From contig JANYHJ010000168.1 in NCBI GenBank assembly GCA_025359135.1, positions 62,001 through 126,000 of the forward strand: a DNA stretch of 64,000 nucleotides, written 5' to 3'. Below, one piece after another: positions 17,340 through 27,608 of the stretch. The notes under the pieces were generated by a model. It saw only the letters and a list, made by a program, of their open reading frames with translations, did no database searches and was not told where the DNA came from. A program made the position numbers and the translations under genes. Positions within the stretch are counted from its first letter, which is position 1. The number at the start of each line of letters is the position of its first letter. The DNA is from Gemmatimonadota bacterium. GTDB lineage: Bacteria; Gemmatimonadota; Gemmatimonadetes; Gemmatimonadales; Gemmatimonadaceae.

Positions 17340-18616
17340 CTATCGAGCGAGCGGGCGCACGTCCAAGGCGACCATCGCGTCGCCCACGGTGTGGAACGAG
17401 CCGGTCACGATGACCGTCTCTCCCATCGAATCGGCGAGTGCGAGCGCCTTGGTGAAATCGGGTTCGAGCGTGGCCGGCCACCCGTTGGCGTGTGCGAACA
17501 CCGCCGCTTCAGCCGGATCCCATCGGCGAGATGCGGGGGACGTGGGGGCGACCGTGAGCACGAGGTGATCGACGAAGCGCGCGAGCACGGTCATCATCGC
17601 GCGCCAATCCTTGTCGGAGAGCACGTTGAGCACGGCCACGGCGGGACGCGGCGGATTGACCAGTTGCAGTGTCCGCTCCATGACCGCCATGCCATCGGCG
17701 TTGTGGGCGACGTCGAAGAGGTGCTTGCCGAGCAGCTGGAAGCGCCCGGGGAGTCGCACGTCGGGCAGTACCGCTGCGATCTCGTTCAACGAGCGGGCGT
17801 AGGGAGCGCCCGCGGCATCGAGCATCGTGATCGCGACCGCGGCGTTGTCGGCCTGGTGACGCCCGGCGAGCGAGGTATGGAGCACCACTGGCGCACCACC
17901 GGCGAGCGCAAAGCTGAACGACGTGCCGGCGCCACCCACCTGCACGTCGCTGACGCGGCTCTCGGTTGGCACCACGCGGACGGGGGTGGCGCCCAGCGCG
18001 TGCGCGTGCGCGACCAGCACATCGCGCAGCACCGGGTCCGCTTCGCCGATCACGGCGGGCACGCCGGGCTTGAAGATGCCGGCCTTCTCGCCCGCGATCT
18101 CGATGGTCGTGTTGCCGAGCAGCTCCTGGTGGTCGAGCCCGATGGACGTGACGCCCGCGACGATGGGTGTGATCACGTTCGTCGAATCGAGTCGCCCGCC
18201 GAGCCCGACCTCGATCACCGCCACGTCAACCCGTTCCTTCGCGAAGACGTCGAAGGCGAGGGCCGTCGTCGCCTCGAAGAAGCTCGCCCCGGTGCGCTCC
18301 ACGTCCGGCGTCCAGCGCTCCACGAACTCCACCACCGCCTCGCTCGCCACGGGCTCGCCGTTCACGAGGATGCGCTCGGTGAAATCGACGAGGTGCGGCG
18401 ACGTGTACTTCCCCACCGAGAGTCCTTGCGCGCGCAGGAGCGTCTCGAGGGTGGCCACGGTGCTGCCCTTGCCGTTGGTGCCGGCGACGTGGAAGCAGCG
18501 GAGCCGCTCGTGCGGGTCACCGAGCACGCGCAGGAAGTCGCGCATCCGCTCGAGCCCCAGCTTGTCGCGTCCCTGCGTGCGCTCGAAGAGGAAGTCGAGC
18601 GCCTGGCGGTAGTCCC

Positions 18617-18632
<16 letters not shown>
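17340..18632 (-). CDS. folC: Bifunctional dihydrofolate/folylpolyglutamate synthase
   Basis: ATP-dependent ligase adding glutamate to dihydropteroate or folates, a Mur-ligase relative. The 430-residue protein has the P-loop AGTNGKGSTVA at 50-60, the folate-loop motif YTSPHLVDFTERI, and the ligase block IEVGLGGRLDSTNVI. The GLDHQELLGNT segment binds the second metal and nucleotide. Its start overlaps the end of accD by 16 bases, the classic accD-folC pairing. Ordinary length; no anomalies seen. Confidence 0.94.
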
Positions 18633-19480
<848 letters not shown>

Positions 19481-19603
19481 CAGTGGAACTTAGGTCACAA
19501 AACGGACCGATGGCAGGGCGATTCGGGGTGTGTTCGGGCGAAGGCGCTGGGGGCAACTCGTACGTCGCTCAGACCTCCCTCGGCTGCCACGCTCGGTCCC
19601 TCC

Positions 19604-20905
19604 TCAGCGGATCAGCCAGCCGTCCTTGAGCCGGGTGAGGATCCGTCCGACGTTCGCGAAGTCGGCAAGCGGATCGCCGTCGAGCACGAGAAACGACGCT
19701 TCGGCGCCCTCCGCGAGCGAACCGATGCGACGATCGGGGAAGATCGCGCGCGGGGTGTTCATGCTCCACATGCGGAGCAACGTCGTGTCCGAGAAGAGTC
19801 CGGTCGCGCGCAAGGCTCGCACCTCGGGTCCGCTGCTCGTCCGGTACCGGTCACTTCCGAGGGCCACGGCTGCTCCCGCGTCACGCAAGAGGCGCAGGTT
19901 GTCCACGAGCATGCTGCGCACGCCGCGGGCAAGCGCCGCCGTCTCCTCGTCACTGCGCGCCGCCAAGTTGACCATGTCGAACGCCTCGCTGACCGTCGTG
20001 ACGATCACCACGCCGCGCTTCGTCGCCGCTTCTGCGTCAGCGGCCGTGAGGCGATAGCGGTCAAGCTTGACGTATCCGCCTGGGGTGTCGCCCTCCGGCC
20101 GGAAGCCCGGCAGGTGGTTGATCTCGTCGACGCCGGCGGCGACTGCGTTGCGGAAGTCCGCCGCGGTTTCCACGTGCGTGACCACGCGCAGCTTCGCGGC
20201 GTGTGCCCTGCGCACGATGATCGCGAGGAGCGTCGGGCTGAGGCCGCGCCAGTTGAGGGTGGTCGAGTCCGCGAGGCGCGCCGCGTACTCCTCCGAGAAG
20301 AGCAGGAACGTCTTCACGAAGTCCGGTCGCGTGGCGAGGTACGTGGGCCAGCGGGCGTCGAGCTCGGCTGAGTCGGCGAGCGAGTGGAAGAACCCGCCCT
20401 CACCGTCGCCTGCCTTCCAGACGCCGCGGGCGATGTTGCGGCGCGCGAGACCCATCGGATGTCCGCCGGGCCCGGTGAGCCCGGCATTCGCGAAGGACAC
20501 GTCGATGGCGCCCGGCACGTTGAAGCGCCCCCGCGCGGCGTCGCGATCACGCACGAAGTTGCTCGGATTCTGGACGTAGAAGATCCCCTCGCGCAGGTAG
20601 CGCGCGGAGATACCGGTGTCGCTGGACACCGCATTGTGGTTGTGCGCCTCTCCGAAGGGCGGCACGACGAACGCGCCCGCGAGGTCGATCACCGAGTCGA
20701 CGGTGCTCGGGCGACGATCGGTGAGGCGGCCGCGCTCGCTCCAGACGACTCGTTCGGCGAAGCGCTGGCCGTCGAACCAGCGACCGTTGCGCCACTCCAG
20801 TGCTGGCGGAGTCGAGGGCGCGGTGCCCTGTGCGGTGGCCTCGAGCGGACGGAGCCCCCACGGCAGGACGACGAGCGCGACGGCGAGCGTGCGCAACCGG
20901 TTCAC
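19604..20905 (-). CDS. Exported amidohydrolase-superfamily protein
   Basis: A 433-residue metal-dependent hydrolase with a signal peptide (MNRLRTLAVALVVLPWGLRP..., cleavage near ATAQ). The start codon is GTG. Metal-binding HxH appears as His88/His90 in GEAHNHN. Later ligands are likely THVETA, EINHLPG and the aspartate in LGSDRYR. The C-terminal IGSLAEGAEASFLVLDGDPLADF is the usual composite-domain signature. The closest resemblance is to imidazolonepropionase or prolidase-like secreted amidohydrolases; the substrate is unknown. It lies 51 bases after rodA on the same strand and could be cotranscribed with the elongasome genes. Confidence 0.82.
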   Translation of the reverse strand: MNRLRTLAVALVVLPWGLRPLEATAQGTAPSTPPALEWRNGRWFDGQRFAERVVWSERGRLTDRRPSTVDSVIDLAGAFVVPPFGEAHNHNAVSSDTGISARYLREGIFYVQNPSNFVRDRDAARGRFNVPGAIDVSFANAGLTGPGGHPMGLARRNIARGVWKAGDGEGGFFHSLADSAELDARWPTYLATRPDFVKTFLLFSEEYAARLADSTTLNWRGLSPTLLAIIVRRAHAAKLRVVTHVETAADFRNAVAAGVDEINHLPGFRPEGDTPGGYVKLDRYRLTAADAEAATKRGVVIVTTVSEAFDMVNLAARSDEETAALARGVRSMLVDNLRLLRDAGAAVALGSDRYRTSSGPEVRALRATGLFSDTTLLRMWSMNTPRAIFPDRRIGSLAEGAEASFLVLDGDPLADFANVGRILTRLKDGWLIR

Positions 20906-20956
20906 GGAACCTCCCTCGGGGACGCGACGTGCACGCGCTCGGCGCGGGCCTCAGTC

Positions 20957-22207
20957 CTACATCGCGAATGTACCGGCACGCCCGCGTCCCTCGCTGCTCA
21001 CGCGCAGCAGGATGCCGACCGCCAGCCAGCAGCTGAGCAGGAACGACCCGCCATAGCTGAAGAAGGGCAGCGGAATGCCGGTGATGGGCATGAGGTTGAG
21101 CGTCATGCCGACGTTCACGATCACGTGCACGAACCAGCCGGCGCCGAGTCCGAAGGCCACGAGCGAACTGAACTGGTCATTGGCGCGTTGCGCCACCCGC
21201 ACGGTCCGCAGGAAGAGCCAGAGAAAGAGCCCGAGCGCAATCGAGACGCCCATGAACCCGAGTTCCTCACCGACCACGGAGAAGATGAAGTCGGTGTGCT
21301 GCGCCGGGAGGAAGGCGAGCCGCTTCTGCGATCCGTCGAGGTAGCCCTTGCCCAGCCAACCGCCGGAGCCGATGGCCACCTGGCTCTGGATCACGTGATA
21401 TCCCGACGCACGCGGATCGCTCTGCGGATCCAGGAAGACCAGCAGGCGGCGCTGCTGGTACGGATGCAGGCGGTCCCAGAGAATCGGCGCGATGACACCG
21501 GCGACCACGTTCGCCACGACAACGGCGACGCCCTCCCACAAATACGGCCGGTACCAGATGACGAGCGCCACCAACGCCACGAACCAGACGCCCCACACGC
21601 CGGTGCTGAACGCGAGGATGAGCGAGATGCCCGGGCTGCCCGCCAGCACGAGCAGCGGCCACTTCACGCCGCTCCAGAAGAGCATGCAGAAGAAGATGCC
21701 GATGAAGACGATGCCCGTGCCGAGATCGGGCTGGAGCATGATCAGCGCCCACGGCGCGAACGCCACGAGTGCGGGTTGCCAGAGGTCGATGAGCGACGTG
21801 GGCGCCTCTCGCCGCGCTGCGAGCACCCGTGCCAGCATCAGCACGACGAAGATCTTCGCCAGCTCCGACGGTTGGCCCAGCCGCACCCCTGCGATCGTGA
21901 GCCACCCCTTCTGGCTCGCCGCCGTTCCAGCGCCCGACCCGAACACGAGCGTCACCGAGAGCAGCAGCAGGCCGCCCAGGTAGACGGGCCACGCGCTCCA
22001 TTCGAGCACGCGCACGGACGCGCGGCTCGCGAGCAGCGCGCTCAACGTCGCGATGAGAAACCAGCCGAGCTGTCGCTGCCAGGCCCGGGCGACGACGGGC
22101 ACGATGACGTCGGTCTGGCCCGCGCTGTACACCACGATGATGCCGAACACGGTGAGCAGCACGGCGAGCGCCGCGAGTGGGCGATCGGCCAACGTCCGGC
22201 CGATCAT
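20957..22207 (-). CDS. rodA: Peptidoglycan glycosyltransferase RodA
   Basis: SEDS-family glycan polymerase of the elongasome, working with PBP2 in the inner membrane. The 416-residue protein has about ten hydrophobic segments. SEDS blocks include TVFGIIVVYSAGQ near the start, SQKGWLTIAGVRLGQPSELAKI, LQPDLGT, IQSQVAIGSGGWLGKGYLDGSQ, PAQHTDFIFSVVGEELGF and NVGMTLNLMPITGIPLPFFSYGG. Its ATG overlaps the mrdA stop (ATGA), so it is translationally coupled to its partner. Confidence 0.96.
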   Translation of the reverse strand: MIGRTLADRPLAALAVLLTVFGIIVVYSAGQTDVIVPVVARAWQRQLGWFLIATLSALLASRASVRVLEWSAWPVYLGGLLLLSVTLVFGSGAGTAASQKGWLTIAGVRLGQPSELAKIFVVLMLARVLAARREAPTSLIDLWQPALVAFAPWALIMLQPDLGTGIVFIGIFFCMLFWSGVKWPLLVLAGSPGISLILAFSTGVWGVWFVALVALVIWYRPYLWEGVAVVVANVVAGVIAPILWDRLHPYQQRRLLVFLDPQSDPRASGYHVIQSQVAIGSGGWLGKGYLDGSQKRLAFLPAQHTDFIFSVVGEELGFMGVSIALGLFLWLFLRTVRVAQRANDQFSSLVAFGLGAGWFVHVIVNVGMTLNLMPITGIPLPFFSYGGSFLLSCWLAVGILLRVSSEGRGRAGTFAM

Positions 22208-23988
22208 GTACCGGCCTCCGTGACCGGCACCGGCGCCGCCTTCACCTTGAGGAAGTGCTCGATGATCTTCGACGCGATGCGCGCGGCCCGCGTGCCGTGG
22301 CCGCCGAACTCGAGCATCACCGCCACCACCACCTTGGGTTGCTCGGCGGGCGCCATGCCCACGAACCAGGCGTGGTCACGCTTCGGATCCTGCGAATTCT
22401 GGGCGGTGCCGGTCTTGCCCGCCAGGCGAACGCCCTGGATGGCCGCGCTGGCGGCCGAGCCGCCGGCCTGCGTCACCCCGACCATCGCGTCGCGCAGCGC
22501 GACCAGCTGGTCCGGCGTGAGGCTCATGATCGAGTCGCGCTTGACTGGGCGTTGCATGATGCTCGGCTGCGCTTCGCGGCCGTCGGTGGCGAGCGCGGTG
22601 TAGAAGCGCGCCATGTTGAGCACGGTCTGCGAGTTCTCGCCCTGACCGATCGAGAGGTTGAGCACGACGGCGTTGGACCAGCCGCGGGGGCCGTAGCGCT
22701 TGTTGTAGTACTCCACCGCGTACGGAAACTGCGACGGCGATTCTTCGGGCAGGTCGATGCCGGTGCGGTCGAGGAACTTGAGCGACACGCCGCCGGCCAC
22801 CAGGCGCTCGATGCCGATCTTGAGGCCGAGCTGGTAGAAGTAGACGTCGCAGGAGACGGCGATCGCTTCGCGCATCGTCAGCGACCCGTGTCCCTTGTGC
22901 TCCCAGCACCGGAAGTAGCGATTGCCGAACTGGTACCCGCCGCTGCACGGCGTGGGCATCCGGTCATCGAGCGTCGCGACCTTGCGTTCGAGCGCGATCG
23001 AGGCCGTCGCGAGCTTGAAGGTCGAGCCCGGCTCGTAGCGACCCTGCAGCACCTTGTTGTACAGGGGGCGACGCGGGTCGGTGTTGAGCGCCTTCCAGTA
23101 GTCGGCGGGAATGCCGCCGGTGAATCGATTGGGATCGTATGCCGGCGCGGAATGGAGCGCGATCACGGCGCCCGTCTTCGGGTCCAGCGCCACGACGCCA
23201 CCCTGCAGCGAATCGCCGAAGAGCCCGACGATGAAACGCTGCAGGTCGAGGTCGATGTTGGTGCGCAACACGGCCGCGCGCTCGGGTGGAATGTCGGCGC
23301 GTGCGCCTGCCTCGCGCACCACGCGTCCGCGCGCATCGACCTCGACGAAGCGCGTGCCCTCGCGTCCGCGCAGTTGCGCCTCGTACTGCTTCTCGAGGCC
23401 GCCCTTCCCCACCTGCTGGCCGGCCTTGTAGCCACGAAAGGCGTCGCGCGTCAACTCGGCCTCGGTGATCTCGCCGGTATAGCCCACGAACGACGCGACG
23501 GCGGCGCCATCCGGGTAGTACCGCTTGGGACTCGCCTGGATGATGAGTCCCGGAAACTCGATGCGATGCTCCTCGAGGACCGACACGACATCGAACGACG
23601 CGTCGGCGAGGATCACCGCCGGGCGGTTGGGCGCCCGGCGGAAACGCCGCACCGCAAGGTCCATCTGAGGCGCCGTGAGCGGGATCGTCCCCGAGAGGCG
23701 GCGCAGCGCGGCACGCAACGAGTCCACTCCCGGCGCGAGCAGCGACACGGTGTAGCCCGGCAGGTTCTCCGCGATGATCTGCCCCGTGCGATCGTAGATG
23801 ATGCCGCGCGGCGCCGGCAGCGGCACCTCGCGCAGCCGGTTCTGTTCCGACTCGAGCGTGTACTGCGCGTTGCGCAGCACCTGCGTGCGGAAAAAGGCGC
23901 TCACGAGCACGAACATCGTGAGCGCGACCAGACCGCTCGCGATGCGCCCGCGACGCTGGACCTCGTTGGGATGAAATGAGGTGCTCAT
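22204..23988 (-). CDS. mrdA: Penicillin-binding protein 2 (transpeptidase)
   Basis: Cross-links peptidoglycan during rod elongation. The 594-residue protein has one N-terminal membrane segment (about 18-38), a PBP dimerisation domain (about 60-240) and a transpeptidase domain. Active-site motifs are S322-T-F-K325, VSCDVYFYQLG (the SxD variant usual in PBP2) and K525-T-G in LAGKTGTAQN. It lies 9 bases after mreD and overlaps rodA by four bases. Order and content match the conserved mreBCD-mrdAB locus. Confidence 0.96.
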   Translation of the reverse strand: MSTSFHPNEVQRRGRIASGLVALTMFVLVSAFFRTQVLRNAQYTLESEQNRLREVPLPAPRGIIYDRTGQIIAENLPGYTVSLLAPGVDSLRAALRRLSGTIPLTAPQMDLAVRRFRRAPNRPAVILADASFDVVSVLEEHRIEFPGLIIQASPKRYYPDGAAVASFVGYTGEITEAELTRDAFRGYKAGQQVGKGGLEKQYEAQLRGREGTRFVEVDARGRVVREAGARADIPPERAAVLRTNIDLDLQRFIVGLFGDSLQGGVVALDPKTGAVIALHSAPAYDPNRFTGGIPADYWKALNTDPRRPLYNKVLQGRYEPGSTFKLATASIALERKVATLDDRMPTPCSGGYQFGNRYFRCWEHKGHGSLTMREAIAVSCDVYFYQLGLKIGIERLVAGGVSLKFLDRTGIDLPEESPSQFPYAVEYYNKRYGPRGWSNAVVLNLSIGQGENSQTVLNMARFYTALATDGREAQPSIMQRPVKRDSIMSLTPDQLVALRDAMVGVTQAGGSAASAAIQGVRLAGKTGTAQNSQDPKRDHAWFVGMAPAEQPKVVVAVMLEFGGHGTRAARIASKIIEHFLKVKAAPVPVTEAGT

Positions 23989-23997
23989 CCGCAGGCG

Positions 23998-24489
23998 CTA
24001 CGCCACCGCGGGCTCGTCGAGCAGCGGGCGGAGCACGACGAGCAGAACGAGGCCAGCGGCCGACGTGACGAGCGCCGAGAGCGGCGACCAGAGCAGCACT
24101 TGCTGCAACAGGTCGAGGCCGTGCAGGCGGCGTTCGGCGAGCACGATCACGAGGTCGGCGGCCCACTTGCCGAGGAAGAAGAAGATGCCGTTGAGCGCGA
24201 AGTTGTCCGCGAAGAAGACGGCCTTGAGCCAGCTCGCGAGGTACGCCACCGCCGTGAAGGCGAGCGCGCCTGTGCCGAAGGACTCGGGGGTGAGCGCGTC
24301 GGCAGCGATGCCGCTCAGGAGGCCGACCACGGCAGCAGCGCCAGGTCGCACCCGCACCGCCATCAGCAGGACGGCGATGATGAGGAAATCCACCGGCGCG
24401 CGCCAGCCGAGGAGCGGGCGCAACGTGTAGTGCAACGTCACGAGCACGGCAAAGACAACCAGCCCCTTGATGGCGCGCGAGGTGTTCAT
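23998..24489 (-). CDS. mreD: Rod shape-determining protein MreD
   Basis: A 163-residue polytopic membrane protein (about five hydrophobic segments) that links MreC and the elongasome. MreD is poorly conserved in sequence. The call rests on size, membrane pattern (LADNFALNGIFFFLGKWAADL, YLASWLKAVFF) and the position between mreC and mrdA. Its ATG overlaps the mreC stop as ATGA. Nothing unusual was seen. Confidence 0.9.
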   Translation of the reverse strand: MNTSRAIKGLVVFAVLVTLHYTLRPLLGWRAPVDFLIIAVLLMAVRVRPGAAAVVGLLSGIAADALTPESFGTGALAFTAVAYLASWLKAVFFADNFALNGIFFFLGKWAADLVIVLAERRLHGLDLLQQVLLWSPLSALVTSAAGLVLLVVLRPLLDEPAVA

Positions 24490-25649
24490 GGCGCCCTCGG
24501 CGGCGCAGCCACGGGCGGGACCGAATCGGCGGGCGGGCGGCGGCGGCGACGGCGCACTGTGGTGTCGCCCGGGGACGTCGGCCTCGGCGCGCGAACCACC
24601 GAGTCGCCCGGCTTCTGCGCGCGCAGCGTGGAATCACCAGGTGCAGGCGGCCGTGGTGGGCGCACTCCCGATTCATTCACGTCGGTCGAATCATCGACGG
24701 ACATCGAATCGGTGACGGCGTGGCGTGCGGCGAGTTCGGCCAGGGCCGCGCGGCGCGCAGCATCGTCGCCGGCATTCGCGATCGCGCGGGCCGCGCTGTC
24801 GGCGGCGGCCACACTCGTCCACACCGACGCGACGCCCGTCTGCACCTTCTGCGGGCTCAGCACCATCACGCTCGTCACGTCACCGGGCGACACGGACGGA
24901 CGAATCAGGTAGGTGCGCGCCCAGCCTTCGGCGGTGGTGAGCTCCTGCATGACCGTGCCAATGGGAATGCCGCGCGGATAGGTGCCGCCCAGCCCCGAGC
25001 TGACGATCAGCGCGCCGGTCGCGAGCGAATTGCGGAACGGCACGTTGCTCATCTCGAGCAGGTAGCGACTCGCGCCGGTGCCGCCGATGTGCGGGCGCAC
25101 GATGCCGAACGCCTTGCCGTCGGTGCTCATCGCGCTGACGCGGAAATCCGGATGCGACCAGACGATCGCCTGCGCCGTCTGCGGATCGGTGCTCGTGACC
25201 ATGCCCACGAGTCCCTCGGGCGCGACGACGGGCGAGAGGCGCCGGACGCCGGCCGCATCGCCGGCGGTGAGCGCCACCGTGAACTCCTCGCCCAGTCCCT
25301 TGCCGTGCAGCACTTCGGCGCTCACGAACCCCCAGCGCAGGCGCTGCGCGAGTCCGAGGATGCGACGCAGGCGCTCGTTCTCCGACTCGAGCGAGGCGAT
25401 CGTCATGGCGCGCACGGCCATCGAGTCGCGATCGACGACCGTGGCGTCGTGCTGGGCAATCGCGGCGCGTCCACGTTCGGCGGCACCTTGCAGCTTGAGC
25501 AACGGGGCGAGGGCGCTCCGCCTGAGGGCCTCGGCCACCGGGCGCCGCATGTCGCCGGGCAGGACAACCGCGATCAGTGCGAGCACGAGGCACACGATGA
25601 GCAGCACCGTGTCCGCGCCGCTGTTGCTGCTGCGTGCGGTGCGCGCCAC
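24486..25649 (-). CDS. mreC: Rod shape-determining protein MreC, with repeat-bearing C-terminal tail
   Basis: Periplasmic scaffold of the elongasome. The 387-residue protein starts at GTG 25649. It has a membrane segment (about 13-33), a coiled coil (about 55-100, including SLESENERLRRILGL) and the double beta-barrel MreC core (to about 285). The tail from about residue 315 is not part of the usual core. It is rich in proline and arginine and repeats a P-G-D-S/T motif three times (PGDSTLR, PGDSVVR, PGDTTVR) before a run of arginines. It follows mreB by seven bases and overlaps mreD by four. Confidence 0.94.
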   Translation of the reverse strand: MARTARSSNSGADTVLLIVCLVLALIAVVLPGDMRRPVAEALRRSALAPLLKLQGAAERGRAAIAQHDATVVDRDSMAVRAMTIASLESENERLRRILGLAQRLRWGFVSAEVLHGKGLGEEFTVALTAGDAAGVRRLSPVVAPEGLVGMVTSTDPQTAQAIVWSHPDFRVSAMSTDGKAFGIVRPHIGGTGASRYLLEMSNVPFRNSLATGALIVSSGLGGTYPRGIPIGTVMQELTTAEGWARTYLIRPSVSPGDVTSVMVLSPQKVQTGVASVWTSVAAADSAARAIANAGDDAARRAALAELAARHAVTDSMSVDDSTDVNESGVRPPRPPAPGDSTLRAQKPGDSVVRAPRPTSPGDTTVRRRRRRPPADSVPPVAAPPRAP

Positions 25650-25656
25650 CGTCAGG

Positions 25657-26694
25657 TCACTCGGACAGGACCGACCAGTACTTGTCCTCGTCGTCGAGGA
25701 TGCGCCCCGTCCCGCGCACGACGCACGTCAGGGGATCGTCGTCGACGTGGATCGGCAGGCCGGTCTCCTGCTGCAGCAACAGGTCGAGCCCGCGGATGAG
25801 CGCGCCGCCGCCGGTCATGACGATGCCGCGATCGACGATGTCGCTGGCGAGTTCCGGGGGCGTGATTTCGAGGGCGCGACGCACGGCGTCGACGATCTGC
25901 TGGATCGGCTCCTGTACCGCCTCGCGGATTTCGGTGGAGTGCACGCGCACGGTCTTCGGGATGCCGGAGACGAGGTCGCGTCCCTTCACTTCCATCTCGC
26001 GTTCCTCGCCCACGGGGTACGCCGAGCCGATCTGGATCTTGATCTGCTCCGCCGTGGGTTCGCCTATGAGGAGGTTGTAGTTCTTGCGCATGAACTGCAC
26101 GATGCTCATGTCGAGCTCGTCGCCGCCCGTGCGGATCGACGTGTCGGAGACGATCCCTGAGAGCGCGATGACCGCGATCTCCGTCGTGCCGCCGCCGATG
26201 TCGATGACCATGTTGCCGGTGGGCGTCTCGACGGGCAGGCCGACGCCGATCGCGGCGGCCATCGGTTCCGCCACCATGAAGACCTGCTTCGCGCCGGCGC
26301 CCAAGGCCGAGTCGCGCACGGCGCGCTTCTCCACTTCGGTGATGCCCGACGGCACGCAGACGATGACGCGCGGTTTCACCTTGAAGACGTGATTCTCGAT
26401 GATGAGCGTGAGGAAGTAGCGCAGCATCTTCTCGGTGACGTCGAAGTCGGCGATGACGCCGTCCTTCATCGGTCGCACCGCGATCACGCCCTCGGGCGTG
26501 CGGCCGAGCATGCGCTTCGCTTCGAGTCCCACGCCCTTGATGCGCTTCGTGTCGCGATCAAGCGCGACGACGGAAGGCTCGTTGAGCACGATGCCTTCGC
26601 CTTTCACGTAGATCAGCGTGTTCGCGGTGCCGAGGTCTACGGCGATCGAGTTGGCGGGAAACCACGATCCCGCCTTGAAGGACGGCCAGCGCAT
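25657..26694 (-). CDS. mreB: Rod shape-determining actin MreB
   Basis: Actin-like ATPase that orients elongation. With the ATG at 26694 the protein has about 345 residues, the usual length; a GTG at 26715 would add seven. Actin-fold motifs are [28 protein letters not shown] (phosphate 1), [21 protein letters not shown] (phosphate 2) and [15 protein letters not shown] (adenosine). The opening [13 protein letters not shown] may form the membrane-binding amphipathic helix. It is the first gene of mreBCD-mrdA-rodA. A 228-base spacer separates it from the lipoprotein gene upstream. Confidence 0.96.
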   Translation of the reverse strand: MRWPSFKAGSWFPANSIAVDLGTANTLIYVKGEGIVLNEPSVVALDRDTKRIKGVGLEAKRMLGRTPEGVIAVRPMKDGVIADFDVTEKMLRYFLTLIIENHVFKVKPRVIVCVPSGITEVEKRAVRDSALGAGAKQVFMVAEPMAAAIGVGLPVETPTGNMVIDIGGGTTEIAVIALSGIVSDTSIRTGGDELDMSIVQFMRKNYNLLIGEPTAEQIKIQIGSAYPVGEEREMEVKGRDLVSGIPKTVRVHSTEIREAVQEPIQQIVDAVRRALEITPPELASDIVDRGIVMTGGGALIRGLDLLLQQETGLPIHVDDDPLTCVVRGTGRILDDEDKYWSVLSE

Positions 26695-26922
26695 CTCGAG
26701 GTGTGAAGCACGCACCCACTCAAGGTGAGGTGCACGCAGTGATGGCGAAACGACTTTCTGGGGGGTGACTTGTCAAGCTAACGGGCGCACAACAGCGGAT
26801 ACAAGCCGTTGTCCTGACGCAACCTAGACGACGGACCCCCCGTAGTCCGTCACGCCATCGGCGGCGATGCGCAGGTCGAGCAAGCCAGGCAACCCCGACC
26901 GCAGACCGTTGGCGACGCTTCC

Positions 26923-27567
26923 CTACTCCGGGACGGACCTGGGCGCCGCGTCCGCCGGGCGCTGCGCGTACATCGAATCGATCAGGTCCCGGTACCGCGC
27001 GATCGGCATCATGCCAAGCTTCGAGCGTCGGGCGTCGAGGTTGGCCGGGTCCTCGACCGGGTCCATCACCATCTTCCCGTCTCGGCCGGACATTTGGGTG
27101 CCGTAGCGCTGCAGACGTCCGCGCGCCTTGAGCACCCGGTCGGTGAGCATGCCGAGGTCGGTGCCCGGTACTTCGCCCGAGAGGTAGGCCTGTTCGAGGA
27201 GTGGCAACATCGCCTCCTGGAAATCGGGGTCCCGGTCGGCATGCTGGATGAGCAGGAAGGCGGCCTCGACGCCTTCCTTGCCCACCTGCGCCCGGGTCGG
27301 AAGTCCGTATTCGAGGACGAGCGGCTTGAACCAGCGCAGGTTCGCCGAATCGGTTGCGAGCATCGCGCGCGCGGTCGCCTCCGACGGACGGCCACGCTGC
27401 TGGAGGTCGTGCACGAAGCCCTCGCGGACGCGCTGGTCCTGGGCGAAGCGCTCGAGCAACTCGCGCTTGAGCTCGGCGTCGCCGGGGCGGCGGTCGCAGG
27501 CGGCGGTCGCGGCGAGGGCCGCGACACCGAGGTAGACGCGCAGAACATGCGGAGCGCGGAGGCGCAT
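26923..27567 (-). CDS. DUF6624-type lipoprotein
   Basis: A 214-residue lipoprotein: signal peptide MRLRAPHVLRVYLGVAALAA, lipobox ATAAC with Cys24. The start at 27567 is chosen because the open frame upstream antisense to the next gene has no such signal. The body contains WFKPLVLEYGLPT, AAFLLIQHADRDPDFQEAMLPL, GTDLGMLTDRVLKARGRLQRYGTQ and RRSKLGMMPIARY, which resembles the DUF6624 family of unknown function. It sits between mreB and the divergent amidohydrolase fusion. No catalytic motif can be named. Confidence 0.75.
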   Translation of the reverse strand: MRLRAPHVLRVYLGVAALAATAACDRRPGDAELKRELLERFAQDQRVREGFVHDLQQRGRPSEATARAMLATDSANLRWFKPLVLEYGLPTRAQVGKEGVEAAFLLIQHADRDPDFQEAMLPLLEQAYLSGEVPGTDLGMLTDRVLKARGRLQRYGTQMSGRDGKMVMDPVEDPANLDARRSKLGMMPIARYRDLIDSMYAQRPADAAPRSVPE

Positions 27568-27608
27568 CGGGACATCATGGTCGCGGGCCGGCCCTGCGGC
27601 AAGGCCGA

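Noticed and set aside
19481-19603. A possible T-box or other riboswitch ahead of the accD-hisS-proS operon
   Set aside because: No T-box sequence, specifier loop or terminator/antiterminator pair is visible in the 123-base spacer.
26747-26775. TTGACA box upstream of mreB
   Set aside because: No -10 box better than chance lies 16-18 bases downstream, so I do not call a promoter.
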